Assembly (NCBI GenBank): GCA_964036195.1
Contig: OZ038458.1
Location: 12,661,832-12,725,831 of the forward strand
Source: Sphaerolaimus hirsutus
Taxonomy: Eukaryota > Nematoda > Chromadorea > Monhysterida > Sphaerolaimidae
DNA: 64,000 bases
Direction of reading: 5' to 3'
Shown: in pieces, positions 24,335 to 45,100 of the stretch
Layout of the letters: each line of letters starts with the position of its first letter
Numbering within the stretch: position 1 is the stretch's first letter
Position numbers and translations under genes: made by a program
Notes under the pieces: generated by a model
What the model was told of the DNA's origin: nothing
The model's database searches: none
What the model saw: only the letters and a program-made list of their open reading frames with translations

Positions 24335-24829
24335 CTTCAAAGTCTGCGGGGGGGGGGGGGGCTAACGTGTGTATTTTATACTAATTTTCAGCTACCAACG
24401 AGATATGTAGGTAAATAATTTTAGGTAAATATAAGTGCCTTATCTTGCGTTGAATAAATGACAAAAAAAACTCGTCAAGTTCTCTGGTAGGGTGGTCCGT
24501 CCCCCATGCGCACTACCTAACCGATGAATGGACAATAAAAAATACGGGCCGTCTGTCTGTTCATTTTGCACTTACCAGATTACATATTTTCATGCTTTCA
24601 CCAGAATATTTTTGTTCACTATTTAGCAGTCATTAGATCAGGATGACATCAGTAAGATACCACACTGCAAATAGATATATCCGCCCTATGCTTAGTGATG
24701 ATTATAGGGTAGCACTCTAATCCCACCCGCCTTGTGCATGATCTCCAAGCAAATGTGACGTTACTTAAACTGCGGTGCACATTTGTTTACAAAAAGGGAG
24801 AACCCCCCGAGGAGCGCGTGGTGCCAGCT

Positions 24830-25480
24830 GTGGGGGGGGGGGGGTGCGATCGCGTGATGCTAGCCACGTGTTGTGCGCAGCGGCGGTGCGTTGCATTCCG
24901 CAGCGCTGCCCGGCTTATCATCGGCGCACTGTGGCCGGCCGTCGCGACGCCCTTGGGCCGCGCGGCTGCAGCGGCCGTTCTGCTCGCGCTTCGCGCCGCA
25001 TGCGAAAGGCAGTCGCGCCGCCGCCGGCCCCGCTTGACGAGCGGCCGGCGTGCGGCGAAGACGGAAACGATTGGGTTATTCCGCCCCATTGAGTGTTTCG
25101 CCCGGCTGTCGCGTGTGGCTCGGCGCGGGGCGCTGAGCGGCCGAGCCACTTTGCGTCGCGTACTCGCCGCCTCCTCGCGCCCGCCGGTTATGACGCTCAG
25201 ATGTACTGCTGAAGTACTGTTCCGGTCGTGGCTTCGGCCCCGCTCCGCTCATGGCCCGCTAACCTATTGGGTCGTATCGATTTTACTTTGCTCGCGCGCG
25301 TCGGGCTTGTTCTTCGAGTACTAAATGCGTGGCCAATGTCTACTAGACAAGTTTTCCAAGTACGCTTTAGTGAATGCGTATTTGTCCAGTGCGCCGCCTC
25401 ACCTGGCTGTAAATATATTCATGCTACCTCCTTCCCATTTGCGCGCGCTAGGCGCTTTATCCCATCGATCCCATTAGCAA
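24830..25480. other. Isolated GC-rich block, 0.65-1.3 kb before the thioesterase pair
   Basis: This is by far the most GC- and CpG-rich part of the window ('GCCGCGCGGCTGCAGCGGCC'). Long frames are open on both strands (24,734-25,324 + and 24,787-25,149 -), as expected when stop codons are rare, and neither product looks like a known protein. It may be a CpG-island promoter for the gene starting at 26,127 or a fragment of an unrecognised GC-rich repeat. A low-GC, unassigned stretch follows to 26,126. Confidence 0.4.
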
Positions 25481-25904
25481 TTAGCTAATGGAACGGTCCG
25501 TTCACCCCACGTAATTAGCGCTGCGAGCGGCGGGCGGCGCTCAAATGACCTCCCCCGTGCGGTCCGATGCATAAGGGATGAACCCAGATCCCCCAACTAG
25601 TACATACACATTGCAATACACTCAGTTTTTATTATTATCTAAGTGGCGGCAGCAATAACGTGCAGTGCGACCGGGCTCGCGTGCTGGGCTGGCTAACATT
25701 AGCATATTGGGCCGGTGGCTGCTGCGCCGCTCTACGGTCGCCCAGTCGTTGAAGCTACGTCCGCAGAGGTTACTCGCTCGGCGCGTGACCTTGATTAAGT
25801 TCTCGGGCGCGCTGCTCGCGCATTTGCATATGCAAATCGAGCTTTGCATATTCAAAATTTCGCGATACGATGTGCCCGAGACACTTCTAGTGTCGTGTCA
25901 CTGA

Positions 25905-30935
<5,031 letters not shown>

Positions 30936-33314
30936 TCGGTTATTAAGGTATCTAAGATAGATGGAATCTGATCGCATTTTTGGAAAGACGGCAAACTGTG
31001 ATTTGTGCTATATTTAGAGCTATTTGTAATGTGAAATTTTTTGCCATTCTTTATGAAACCAGCCTGTGAGCGTTTTAGACTCAGACAACACATTTTACAA
31101 AAAAACTCCCCATAGTTTTACTGTTGATCAATTGCTGAAGTCGGGTTTTGTGGGCTGCTGCTGCTCCCCATTTCCAGCTCCCGCAAATCCTCGAATAAGA
31201 CCCCCTTGAACAACCCCCCTTGAACAACTCCCCCGTGAACAACTCCCCCTTGAACAACCCCCCTTGAAAAACTCCCCCTTGAAAAACTACCCCTTGAACA
31301 ACTGCCCCTTGAATAACACCCCCTGCTTCCCAGGTGAGGAAATAGTAACTCCCCCTTGAATAACCCCCCTCATAACCTCTGACGAAGAAGTAGCTCCCTT
31401 GGGTTCTTTTTCCAGGATTTAAGGTATCTATCTCACCGTTTATAATTGTTGCTATCTACAAAATATCGATTGGATTTTATGTCATCTCTTCTGTTAGCCC
31501 TCACCATTTTTTATTGTGGCCAAGATTTTCCCTCGGAGTCCGGGGGATCTCCAGCCACCCATCTTTTAACACATTTTTGCATACGCAAATGCACAGGCTT
31601 GCGAATGTATATAGCAACACTCCTGAGGGCGGGGGTTTGCAAAATCATTACTTTTACGTTTTTCTTTTAATCAACGCTGTGGTTGTTTTGTCTACAGAGG
31701 GTTTACTTAGGACGCTTTTCCATCCCAGTCAATTTTTGTGATTATTTTTCCTGAAGTACATTTTGTCAATAATTTTGGGTAGTAGAAGCTTACGCTTCAC
31801 GTTTATGTATTCACAATCGGTTGCTTTTCTGTACATACACTGATAGACACTTAAAGTTGCATTCTCATTGTTCAGGCGGTGCCGTTAACACATTTGAAGG
31901 ATTTTTTTATCGATAACCATTTCGTTATAAGTCCGCACCTTACGCGTGGAACACTAAGAAGCAATCAATGTCTGAAGTACATTGTCATCGAATGGAATAT
32001 TGATTTGTTGTACCGGTTTACCGCTGACGCCGTCAAATTACAGCTGCAGTAGCATGGTTGTCTGAATCAGATTCACTGTGTATATATACAGCGCAATGCC
32101 CTCGTTCATCGGGCTCCTAAGGGTACAATCCCAATGTGAAAAATGGCCCTGTGCCGGTGTTCATGTAGACCCGGTGCTCATGTAGACCTGGTGCTGTACG
32201 ACGTACGGTATGCCCGGTATGTATTATACATGCATTTTCACGCATCGCACTCTCTTGTAGTTATTTACATTTCGGTAGTGTAAATACCCATTATCACACA
32301 TTTGGGTATAAATATACCTATATGGGTTCTTATAAAGTAAACATTGACGCCAACGCCAATGCAAATCACGCCATGACGCGGCGCCTACAATGCACCCAGT
32401 TCACCAGGCTCCGTATAGAATCCCCCCTCGCTCAAAAATCATGGCTACGTCACAAGTAGCGCTAGATGAGCACCGGGTTTACATGAACACTGGTCCTAAC
32501 CCCCCAAAACTGTCGGATATTCACGTCCCTGACTCTAACTGGTCCTAGAATTGCTCAACCTTGTGGGCGAGCTGTACGGGGTCAGTTGGGAAAGATAAAT
32601 TTGTCTGTTTAGGCCAAGCAATGTCCCCGTATGGGCAATGTGGGATATTTCCATCCGTTGTTGTATTTCCCTGTACTTATTTATCTATATATTCAAATAC
32701 TTATAAATACTTACTTATAATACCATCTACCCAAATATTTTAATTTTTTTTGAAACAACAAGACTCGGCAATGCCTCCAGGGTTCTTCTCTCTGTGGTTC
32801 TGTTAATTCTTTTGCTGTGTACATTTTTGATTCGTTTGTGTGTGTGTGTGTGTGTGTTTGTTTCGGTACAATCCTTTGCGTACATACTGCGAAACATTGA
32901 TATTCATTTATTCGCAACAATTGATTTGCAGAAATAAATTTAGTTGTCCGGTGGCCATTTGTGATGCAAGTACACACGTTTAGCCAGCACCGGCACCCAT
33001 TTTGAACAAAGATGTGGTAGCTACAGTGATGTGATGAGCACTAATATTGTGGCGCCGCGTGATAGCAATGACTCTGTCGCACTTTTCATATCTATAAATG
33101 TAACTCAGCGCCAGTGACGCCGCTACAGCAAAGTAGCTACCTATACCGGTGCACCACTATTGCGCTTTTTACCGCACCGGCACCGGCGCTGGTTCATCAA
33201 TATTACGGTGTCGTAAATACTGCACCAGGTGCCATTGTGAATTACCATCAGAATGGAAACGGAAAAGTGAAATGAGAAAATTGTCTCGGTGTCTCACTGG
33301 ACAGTGATTACCGG
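30936..33314. other. Spacer between the two thioesterase genes
   Basis: 31,185-31,380 is a run of 'CCCCCTTGAACAACT' units (period about 16) from the CCGTATTTGCTCG-type family. A TG dinucleotide run lies at 32,836-32,857. 32,340-32,450 carries a weak relic of the GGCGCC/'CTCAAAAATCATGGCTACG' hAT family. No gene is supported. Confidence 0.45.
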
Positions 33315-33788
33315 CACAGTTGTTAAAATGTACGTACATTTACTCGAAAAATACGCGTACGCGAGTACGCGGTAAATACATTTACATATACTTTTTCAAA
33401 AAGTAATGTACTTACTTTTACGCATACATTTGAAAAGTACACGCGTACAGAGAAAATGTATTTTTTGTTGCTAAAATCACAATTTTCTGTTGCTAAAATA
33501 AGACAGTTTTGACGAAATCATATCATTTTTCTAAATAATCACTAAAAAATGACATATATTGTGTCTTTCTGTGCAAAACTCACTCTCACATGTAAAAATT
33601 AGTGTAAAAATACGTTTTCCAGGGAAAAAGTACTCGCTTATACATTTTCGTGGGGAAAAAGTATTTTACTCACATTTACGCATGAGTACGAGTAAAAAAA
33701 AGTATTTTACATTTTCTATACTTTGTGGTGAGTAAAAATAAAATACTTACATTTACTTGAAAAAAGTTCAGTAATTCTAACAACTCTG
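33315..33788. mobile_element. hAT-like MITE (CACAGTTGTTA...AACAACTCTG)
   Basis: Perfect 8-bp duplication ATTACCGG (33,307-33,314 and 33,789-33,796). The interior consists of 'TACGTTTACTCG' and 'AAAAAGTATTTTAC' blocks, a pseudo-palindromic mix of ACGTAAA and TTTACGT. It lies 142 bases before the start codon of the second thioesterase, so it could overlap the promoter. Relatives are at 37,064, 51,604 and 59,443. Confidence 0.85.
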
Positions 33789-33930
33789 ATTACCGGATGA
33801 AAGCATCGCATCGCATATTTTGTTACTGAGTGGTCTCTCAGACTGAAGACAATCTCAATCTGACTTTGACTCAATCTCAATCTCAGTTTTCAGATTTATT
33901 CTTTAATCAATTTTTCACAATCCCTAAGCG

Positions 33931-36121
<2,191 letters not shown>

Positions 36122-36664
36122 TAGTTTTTGAAGTGCCTAAGTAGGTAATCATCTGCTGAGTCGACTGGACAGATGAAATATACTAAATTTATTTCGTATG
36201 AATGATGGTCGGATTGTCAGGCGGAGTTCACACGGCCTTGGTGTGACGGCAATGTTCAAGTTGAGAAAATGAATGAAATTTTCAAGTCCTATTCGGCATA
36301 AAAATGTATGTCTGTTGAGCGTTACGGCATTTCTTTTAGTAGAATGGCATACCTGAAATAGAAAGGCACCTCCAATAGGCCGGCGGGTTTTGGCTCTTTG
36401 CAGTCAACAAAATTAGAACGGCAGCTTCCAATAGAATGTCAGTAAAAATGGTGTTGGAATATTACCAAAATACACAAATAAGAATTTCATCCATTTTATC
36501 AACTTCAATATTGTCGTCACATCAAAATCGTGTGAACGCCGCTTAAGCTACTCTAGAAAAGAATGGTAACATCTGTCCATGCAACAAAATATTGGTGCAA
36601 TTGCTGTCTGAGCAGTCATATGCAATAACTTTGTCGTGATCCGTGGAAAAATTTATGTGCAGTC

Positions 36665-37848
36665 ATGGGCGGGTGGGGACTGGAAGTGTTCAAATTCGGC
36701 GCTTGCGTCGGCCTGCCAATCGCCCTTTTCTATTACATCAACCATCCGGATGTGTACAGAAGACTGGTAAGTGGTGTGAATAAAATATTTACTTGACTTT
36801 TACGTTTCCTTGGAAAAGCGCTCACTTTAACATATTCCATGAATAGAGTACTGTTTAGTTTTATTTTTAATCTGACGAGTGCAAGAAAAAATTTAACGAG
36901 TGCAAGAAAAAAATATTTTACTTCTGTAGTCCAGGATGTGTTAAAAATATATTTGCATTTGCGGTATACTCTTGCTACTTTACACATTGTACGCGTAATA
37001 CTACCATAATTAAATGAAAACATTATTGTGAAAAATTTCGTAATTAATTATTCCACAGCAAAACATAGTTGTTTATGCGTTTTTACTTTTACTCGATAAA
37101 TACGTATACTCGAGTACAGAGTAAATACGTTTACGTTTCCTCTGAAAAAAGTTCCTGTACTCGCTTTTACGTATACTTTTTCAAAGTACTCGAGTACAGA
37201 AAACGTATTTCAGATAGTCTTTTATGGTGATTTTTAAAGGCATAGAAGGTAAAAAGGAAGAGAATATGCGAAAAATAGTGCAAAATCGCCGAAAATGAAT
37301 ATAGCCAAAAAGCGACTAAAATAGGCAAAAAGTTATAAAAAGCAGTGATTGTGGGTTAAAAATTAGCGTGACTTTTCTTAAAAATACACAATTACGTTTT
37401 CCAGTGGAAAGGTTTTCCAGTACGTTTACTCACGTTTACTCATGAGTAAAAGTAAAAACAAATTACTTTACATTTTCTGCACTCAGAGGGTGAGTAAAAA
37501 ATCAATACTTTACGTTTACGTATACTTTGAAAAACGTTCAGTACTTTTAACAACTCTGCAGCAAAAACGAAATATTATGATGAAAACTGTATAATTTTGG
37601 TTCATTGTTCAGGTTGGTTATGGTAGGTTTCCATGCTATGTGAATCGCATCAGCCTTGCACATTTAATTTGCACCCGTTTTAGATTGGCGACACGTATCG
37701 ACGCAAGTTGGAACACACTGCTGAACAGCAACAGCTGAGTGACTTCATTAAGGACCAGCGTGAAGCGCGACTAACGCAACAGAGACTCGAGTGGGGGGAG
37801 ACGCAAAAGCGACTCGCACAGTCCGCGGAGGAAGAACAGATGCACTAG
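36665..37848 (+). CDS. PET100: PET100-like cytochrome c oxidase assembly factor, two exons
   Basis: PET100 is a small inner-membrane protein of mitochondria needed to assemble complex IV. Exons are 36,665-36,766 and 37,684-37,848, joined in phase 0 with GTAAGT and TTTTAG borders, giving 88 residues (human 73). The start MGGWGLEVFKFGACVGLP matches the family's 'LEIFRM...FP' opening. Residues 11-26 form one membrane segment. A charged, Gln/Glu/Arg-rich helix follows (IKDQREARLTQQRLEW), like the family's 'EFKERLRKRREEKLL'. The conserved W-P-P-E block of vertebrates is not present. The size, the single N-terminal anchor and the helix fit PET100 better than anything else I know, but the similarity is short. 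A hAT-like element sits in the intron. Confidence 0.7.
37064..37558. mobile_element. hAT-like MITE (CATAGTTGTT...AACAACTCTG) in the PET100 intron
   Basis: Perfect 8-bp duplication CAGCAAAA (37,056-37,063 and 37,559-37,566). Same ACGTAAA/TTTACGT interior as 33,315-33,788. Confidence 0.85.
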
Positions 37849-38513
37849 TGCTTTTTTGTCGTTTTGATTCATGATAATGTGCTGTCGGTATATTTAAGTT
37901 GCTCAACGGTTACCTACTGAACTTGTCCGCCCTGAGAATATTTCTTGTGCTAATTACAGAAAACCCTTGAATAAGTCCCCAGGGGAGTTAAGTTTCCTCC
38001 GGAATTTTCGTTGATATTCCCGGTATTTTTTTCTAGGGATGGTGCATTAACAATTGGTAATTTGGAATATTAACTCCATAATTCGTTAATTCCATAAATC
38101 CGTTTCACCAATGAAATGAAGATTAAATATGTAGTGCACATCAGCTGTAAATGAATAACAAAAAACGAAAGCAAGAATTTCAGTCAACTGTGTTTTTATG
38201 CATCTTACGAGCGCGTCGAAGATGGGGGTTTGTTCAAGGGGAATAGTTTTTGCCTTGCTCAGTGAACAGAATGAGCAATTCAAGGGAGGGTCGGGTTTTT
38301 CGGGGATTTGCGGGAGAATTTTTGTGAACACCGGGAAACAATATTTTCTGTTACTGTGACGTAATGATTTTTTATAATGATGTCGCTTGTAAATAAACAA
38401 ACTTTTTTGTTGTAAATATTTATGAAGAGAAAAATACGATACCTATCATTGTGGCTGCATGAGAAAGTTTTCCAATAGCCAGTTAGACCGGAATTATCTA
38501 GTTGTGCACAAAT
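37849..38513. other. Intergenic between PET100 and the Ly6 gene
   Basis: No gene seen. 37,965-38,020 is a fragment of the CGAATAAGTCCCC family ('TTGAATAAGTCCCCAGGGG'). Confidence 0.4.
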
Positions 38514-38713
38514 GGCCCTGCGCACACTAGTTTTCACACGAAATTTTGAAAACTCATAAATGAGCTTTGAGCGTGTTTGAGTTTTCCACAATGAGTCTTT
38601 TTTATCTCCGTCAACTGTAGTTGACGGCCACCTCATTGTAGAAAACTCAAATGCGTTCTAAGTTGATTTGTGAGTTTTCGAAGTTTCGTGTGAAAACTAG
38701 TGTGCGTAGGCAC
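38514..38713. mobile_element. Complete 200-bp Harbinger-type palindromic MITE
   Basis: Ends GGCCCTGCGCACACTAG and (reversed) GTGCCTACGCACACTAG are followed inward by a shared TTTTCACACGAAA. The element is flanked by AAT (38,511-38,513 and 38,714-38,716), the same duplication as the transposase-bearing element. The arms pair over almost the full length, meeting at 'GTCAACTGTAGTTGAC'. The window's first 107 bases are half of another copy. Confidence 0.82.
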
Positions 38714-39121
38714 AATAAGCGTTTATCACAGCAGCAGTATACGGTGCACCAGTGGAACCTGTCATGGCGATGTATTAAAGAAATTGCCTGTTCCATCAAA
38801 GTCTGAGCGTCTTCCACCCTGCCATAACATGACGAGTGTTCAGCAGACATTTATCACAATCACAAATAAGTAATATGCTGTAAATCTTACTTTTAATTAT
38901 TTCACATTACTTTATAATGGATATTTGTGGGTGGCCAAAAATCTATTCAACCATAAAGCGGCCACTGCACTGAATAACGGAAAACCATAGACAAAAGGTA
39001 TCAGTTCCGGTTGTATTCATTTCGCCGTGGTGCCCGCAGACTCGAGTTATGTAAATCCATTACCACCCAACTGCCAAAGCCGCTAGAACAGTCCTTGCGG
39101 TAGCCAGGTGGTCATAATACA

Positions 39122-42100
39122 CTAGCATAGATGCACGCACACGGCGTTGACTATCAGCAAACTGAAACTACCGGTGATGAACAAGCAAATGAACAGGATC
39201 ATGATGAGGTGGCTGGGGCTCAGGGTCAGACCGCCCATCAGCGGGCGCGAATCGTCGGCTGATTGAGTTCGCTTCGCTCGGTCGCCTGTGTTTTTGCTGA
39301 AGTTGCAAAACTTCCCCTGGCGCTAAGCGCTTACCATGTGGCATGTTTGGCATATACCGTATTTACTCGAATAATTCCCCCGGGGAATTATTTTTTCCTC
39401 AGACATTTTCGAGGGGGGAACTATTCAAGGGGGGGAATTATTCAAGTGCGGGAATTATTTTTTCCTCAAAAGTTTCAGGTACATTTTCATCACACTACAT
39501 ACACATGTACATCCAATTTCCATTGGTAATGCATATTCCATTGCATCTTTGCACACCAGATGTGCTGCATTTGTATTGATGAATCAGTCCAGGCACAGCT
39601 TTTTTGCTTGGTTTCATTTCATCGATTGTTTTTTTTAATATATGTGCATTATCTATCCTCTCATTATCGTGTCTGCCGAGTATACTGTATTTCTTCTAAT
39701 AGAAAAGTGCCCTTCGATTTTTTACATCAAGTTTATTACCTGCTCTTCTATTACCAGCTGCCTTTCTATTTTGTCGCCATTTTTGCAGCCAATTTTTTTG
39801 GTCAAGTTCTGCCATGGTTTTTCAAAGTGTTACATCACAGAAGATTTGTAGAATGACGTTTCGTAGAATTGATTCAACATTTCATCTTAAAATAACACCA
39901 CATCAATTGACCAAAGCCACGAAATAACAGCTTCCACTGACATTTTTATTATCAGGTATGCATTTGGCACAATTCAAGCAGTTTTGTCCCTTCTATTAAG
40001 CCGGAATTACAGCTCAGCGGCGTTTGACGTGAAATGATGACGTCGTAAAATTGATTACATCAAATTAGACATAGGTACAGCGTTGAAATTTCAGAATTTG
40101 ATAGTTCTAGTAATTGTGTGTAATGTCCTAAAAAAATTAAGAAAATAATTATTATTTAATAAGTTATTAATTTTACGTCAAAATTTACACATTCTACGTC
40201 AACATTTCACGTCAAATATTTTACGTCACCAAAAAATTTTGACGTAAAATTAATAACTACTTAAATAATTTTTTGGTAAATTTTTTTTGGGACATTACAC
40301 ACAATTACTAGAACTATCTAATTCTGAAATTTCAATGCTGTACCTTTGTCTATTTTGATGTAATCAATTTTACGACGTCATCATTTCACGTCAAACGCCG
40401 CTGAGCTGTAATTCCGGCTTTAGAGATCACCCTTCTATCTATTTTGTGTACCTATTAAAACCAAAAAGTCCAAAAAGTAAACTAACTTTCTATTGGTTTA
40501 ATAAGTTTTCACTGTGTGTTTCAGTGTTCTGTTTTACCGTCTCTCTAGACTTAGGAAAAAAACTGTCACCTTTCAGATACCCATTGAATTTGGATCAAAA
40601 GTAAACTCCAACGAACCAGCGATGTGCGAGTTGGCCGCATTAGCGGCGCTGGGCCACAGTCCGCTGGCCTTGATCGCGTCGTGGCCGTTGCAAAAGTCGT
40701 ACTGGCAGGTGCACTTGGTGACCACGTAGGCGCCGCGCACCCTCGTGCAGTCGGTCCGCTCCCGGTCTATCGAGCAGCCCTTTTCTACGCTCCGTTGCGA
40801 CTCGCCTGTAGCCATAGAAAATATCATATTGCACCAGCGCCAATAAACTGCCATTTTGAGATAGGTGGAGGCTGGAGTACCTAGTCATGTAAAAAGCGCC
40901 AAGACTTCGGCGACAAGCGCCATGGCGCTTTTTCTGTCCGCAGCGCCAATAGCGCCAGAGCAAAATTGCGCCAAGCGCCAGCGCCATGGCGCTTTTACAT
41001 CACTAGACTGGAGAGACTTCTACATGGTCGGGCTGAAAAGTCTCCGGGCAGTGCTCGCCATTCGCGCTAGGAGTAAGCTGCGGTTATAAAATTTCAACAC
41101 GTTAATATATCAGGTGTTTTGAGTTTTCACCCAAAATTTCACCCCTCTAGCTCCACCCACTGAGGAACTGTGGGGGTTACAATTTCGCTCATTTTGTACT
41201 GATGTACAAATGGTGCTCTAGCTCAACGCTGCTTTAAGTTGTGATCATGAAACTTTGGCTAGTGTAAGCCACCAGTGCTGGCAATGTGCTGATAGTATTC
41301 AACACTTTCATCAACATCATTGCTATTAAGGTAAAATTAATATGCAGATCAGGGTGATGTGCAAGAAACGTGGGAACTGTGATGCATGTTTTTGGTGATC
41401 ATCTGAGATCATGTTGTATTGCAGTGATTTTCAGTGAAGTTTCATTACTAAGCATTCTGTAGTGGACACATTACCTGTGTTCAACAGCAGTGTGCATGAA
41501 AAACGCTTCCTGTATTCACCTGTATTGACCAACCGTAGAGGCAGAATGATGAATTTGGTAGTGAGAGTAGTGACAGTAATGGCAATATGGACTAGGCTTA
41601 TGATATCATAGCTGATGTTGGTTAGTGCTGGCACATTGCCAACACTGGTGGCTTACTCTAGCCAAAGTTTCATGATCACAACTTAGAGCAGCGTTGAGCT
41701 AGAGCACCATTTGTACATCAGTACAAAATGACCGAAATTGTAATCCCCACAGTTCCGCAGTGGGTCGAGCTAGAGGGGTGAAATTTTGGGTGGAAACTCA
41801 AAACACCTGATATATTAACGTGTTAAAATTTTAAGCGGGAATTAGAGCTCAGCGTCGATTCGACGTGAAATGATGACGTGGAATGATGTCGAAAAATTAA
41901 TTACATGAGAACGGACAAAGATACAGTGTTGTAATTTCAGAATAAGATTGTCCTGGTAATTGTTTATAATGTCCCAAAAAAGATTTGAAAAATATTGAGT
42001 AATTAATGTGTTATTAATTGTACGTCAAAATTGCATCTTTTCACGTCAACATTTCCCGTCAAACATTTCACGTCAGAAACTTTTCACGTCAGCAACATTT

Positions 42101-45100
42101 CACGTCGCATGAAATGTTGACGTGAAATGTAAGTCATCGAATCTTTTCACGTCAGAGTGTTGATGTGAAAAGATGTTTACTGATAAACATTTTACGTCAA
42201 AAACATTCTACGTCAAGCTGTAATTAGAATTTTATTTCTGACGTGAAATGAATATGTAAAATATATTTTTAAGTGAAATGAATGGTAAAAGCGATTTAGT
42301 GTGTATATTATTTCTATTGTATTTGTAACGTTTCATGTAAATATTTTGGTGTAAACTCATTAGTGTATGTTTTTCATGTATTCATAGAAATGCACATTCC
42401 TGCGTCCCATTCTGTTGTAGATTGGCCGATTTTGATGCCTTTAAGAATGTTGAGGTTTTGGGTCTGGGCTATCATGAATTGTCTTGGTTTGTTCAAATAA
42501 TACCCCAGTCCCGAGATAAGAAGTGTCTATAAATGGGTGGTAATTTTGAATGGCCAATCTGCACATGGATTATGAAGCTTAATAATTCCGACATTTCGGG
42601 GCCAATTTGGATCATTCAACACTTCAAATGATCAGGACAACCTGCAGATTCAATTTTGGTTGTCGAAGTAGTGATGTCTCAATTCCGTATGCCAATTTGA
42701 CCGGGTTTTTAAACATGAAAAATAATTTTCTTGAACATGCTATCATATACTCTAGACTAGTGATGGAATGGTGCCATGGCGCTGGCGCCATTTGCGGGTG
42801 CCACGAGACGCCATGCCATGGCGCCATTTGTGCTTGGCGCCCTTTTTCATGTGGCGCCATTGGCACCTGGCGCTCTTATTCGCGATGGGCACCATGGCCC
42901 CCTTTGCTCATCGCGCCATTTTCCCGAGGCGCCCTTGGCACCTGGCACGCTGCTTCTGGCATGCCAACTTTTGACTGGAACAAGATATTGAAATAATGTT
43001 TGGGCCAGATTACTTCGTTTTGTCTCAAATATATGATAGAATGTTCAAAAAACGTCTTGAAAAATTAATAATAAAATATTTTTTCATGTTTTAAAAGCGG
43101 GTCAAATTGGCATACAGAATTTAGAAATCACTAATCCGACCATAAAAATTGAATCTGAAGATTGTCCTGATTATTTTAAGTGTTGAACGATCCAAATCAG
43201 CCCAGAAATGACTGAGTTATTAAGCTGCAAAGTCAATGTGCAGATCATGCGTGCAAAATGACCACCTTTTTATAGGCCCCCCTTATCTCAGGACTGGGGG
43301 ATTATTCGAGAAAACCAAAACAATTCGTCATAGCCCAGACCCCAAATACCAACACACTCGAACAGTAAAAAATCAGTCAATGTACAACAGAATGGGATGC
43401 AGTAATGTGCATTTTTTTCAAATCACATTTTCAAATCAAATTTTCATTTCGTAAATATGCAATATTTTATTTCATGTTATCACATTTTTCATCACACAAC
43501 TTACGTCAAACATTTTACGTGAAACATTTCACGTCACTGTCATTTTTGCATTTGACGTAAAATGTTGACGTGAAATGATTCGACGTAAAAAGATTTTAAA
43601 ATCTTTTTACGTCGAATCATTTCACGTCAGACGATTGCATGCAATCGTCTGACGTGAAATGATTTTCAATAGTAAACATAAATGTAAAGTATTTACATAA
43701 ATGTAAATGTTTTACTCACAGGTAGTGTTGGTATGGCGCCATGGCGCTGGCGCCTTAAAATGGCATCAAAGGGCACCAGCGCGTTGGCGCCCTTCTCTGT
43801 GGTGCCATCTGGCACCTGGCGCCATTTTTTTGAATGGCACCATTGGCGTTTGGTGCCATTTTCGCTGGCACCAATTTGGCGCCCAGCGCCATTGTTTTCG
43901 ATGGCGCCGGAGATCATGCCAAAATGCAGGGATGAATGGTTACATCGTTCCATATTCAACTGTGGAATGATATCACTTAGATGATATTTTACACAGTCAC
44001 CATTGTAATTTGTTGCTAGCACTGCAAGTTTGTGTTCATGTTGTTTGTTTTATACCACATGCAAACTGCAAAACTTGAAACATGACCCACAATGACGGGA
44101 GGAATTATTCAAGCAATATGGAATGCCTATACCATATTTCCTCAAAATATGCCCCCCCCCCCCTAAAATGGACACTATGAGTTTATAAACCCCCCTCGAA
44201 ATACCCCCCAAAAAACAAAACGCAGAACAGAGGTAACAAATAATGACAGTGACAGAGTTTTTGCCATCTACATAAACACCTTCCCGGTCACGTCCGGCAC
44301 CCTATTTTTGATCGTACTTGTGACACACTATCTCCAGTTCTAGGGCGCGCCAGAAGCTGAAACTTGGGGGAGATATTGGCGCGACCCCCCTAATTCATGC
44401 GAGGTAGAGGGGGGTTGCGCCAATATCTCCTCCAAATTCAGCCTCTGCGGCACCCTAGAACTGGGTATAGGATGTGAGAAGTAAAATCAAAAAATGGGTG
44501 CCGGACGTGACCGGGAAGGTGTTTACTTATAAAAGTCTATACAGTCTTATAAATGGCAGTTTTTCTTGCATTTTTCAACGTCTGTGTACATTACAAACAA
44601 CGATTTAGTAAAATGTACCCTCTCAAATAAGTACCCTCAAATAAGTCTCCTTGAATAAACCCCCTCAAAACGTGTTGACAAAAAAATAACCCCCTGGGAA
44701 TAAAATATTCATGATAAGATGAGTTTTGTGGCATGAGTCACCATCAGAAAAATGGTATCCTACGTTGCTCCTCTATAAATGCTTCTGTGATGATATTTAT
44801 ACAGGCTGAAACAGTGAAGTGTTTGTTGGCATCATTGTTTCTGGTGCTCTTTGGTGCCCAGCACCATTTATTTAGATGGCGCCGTGGCGCCATTTTCTCT
44901 GTCGCTATTTGGCGCCCAGCACCAATTTTTTGAATGGCACCTGGCACCATTTTTACTGGCGCTTTTCCATCACTACTCACAGGTGAGTGCAGAAAATGTA
45001 AAGTATTGATTTTTACTTTTACTCATAAGTAAACGTGAGTAAATTACTTTTGTCCCAGGAAAACATAAAATTGGGTATTTTTGAGAAATTTTGCCTGAAT

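Noticed and set aside
24734-25324. 196-codon open frame in the GC-rich block
   Set aside because: Frames are open on both strands because stop codons are rare in GC-rich DNA. The product has no recognisable motif.
32836-32857. TG dinucleotide run as a regulatory site
   Set aside because: A short simple repeat of the kind common in animal genomes, with no gene close enough to suggest a role.
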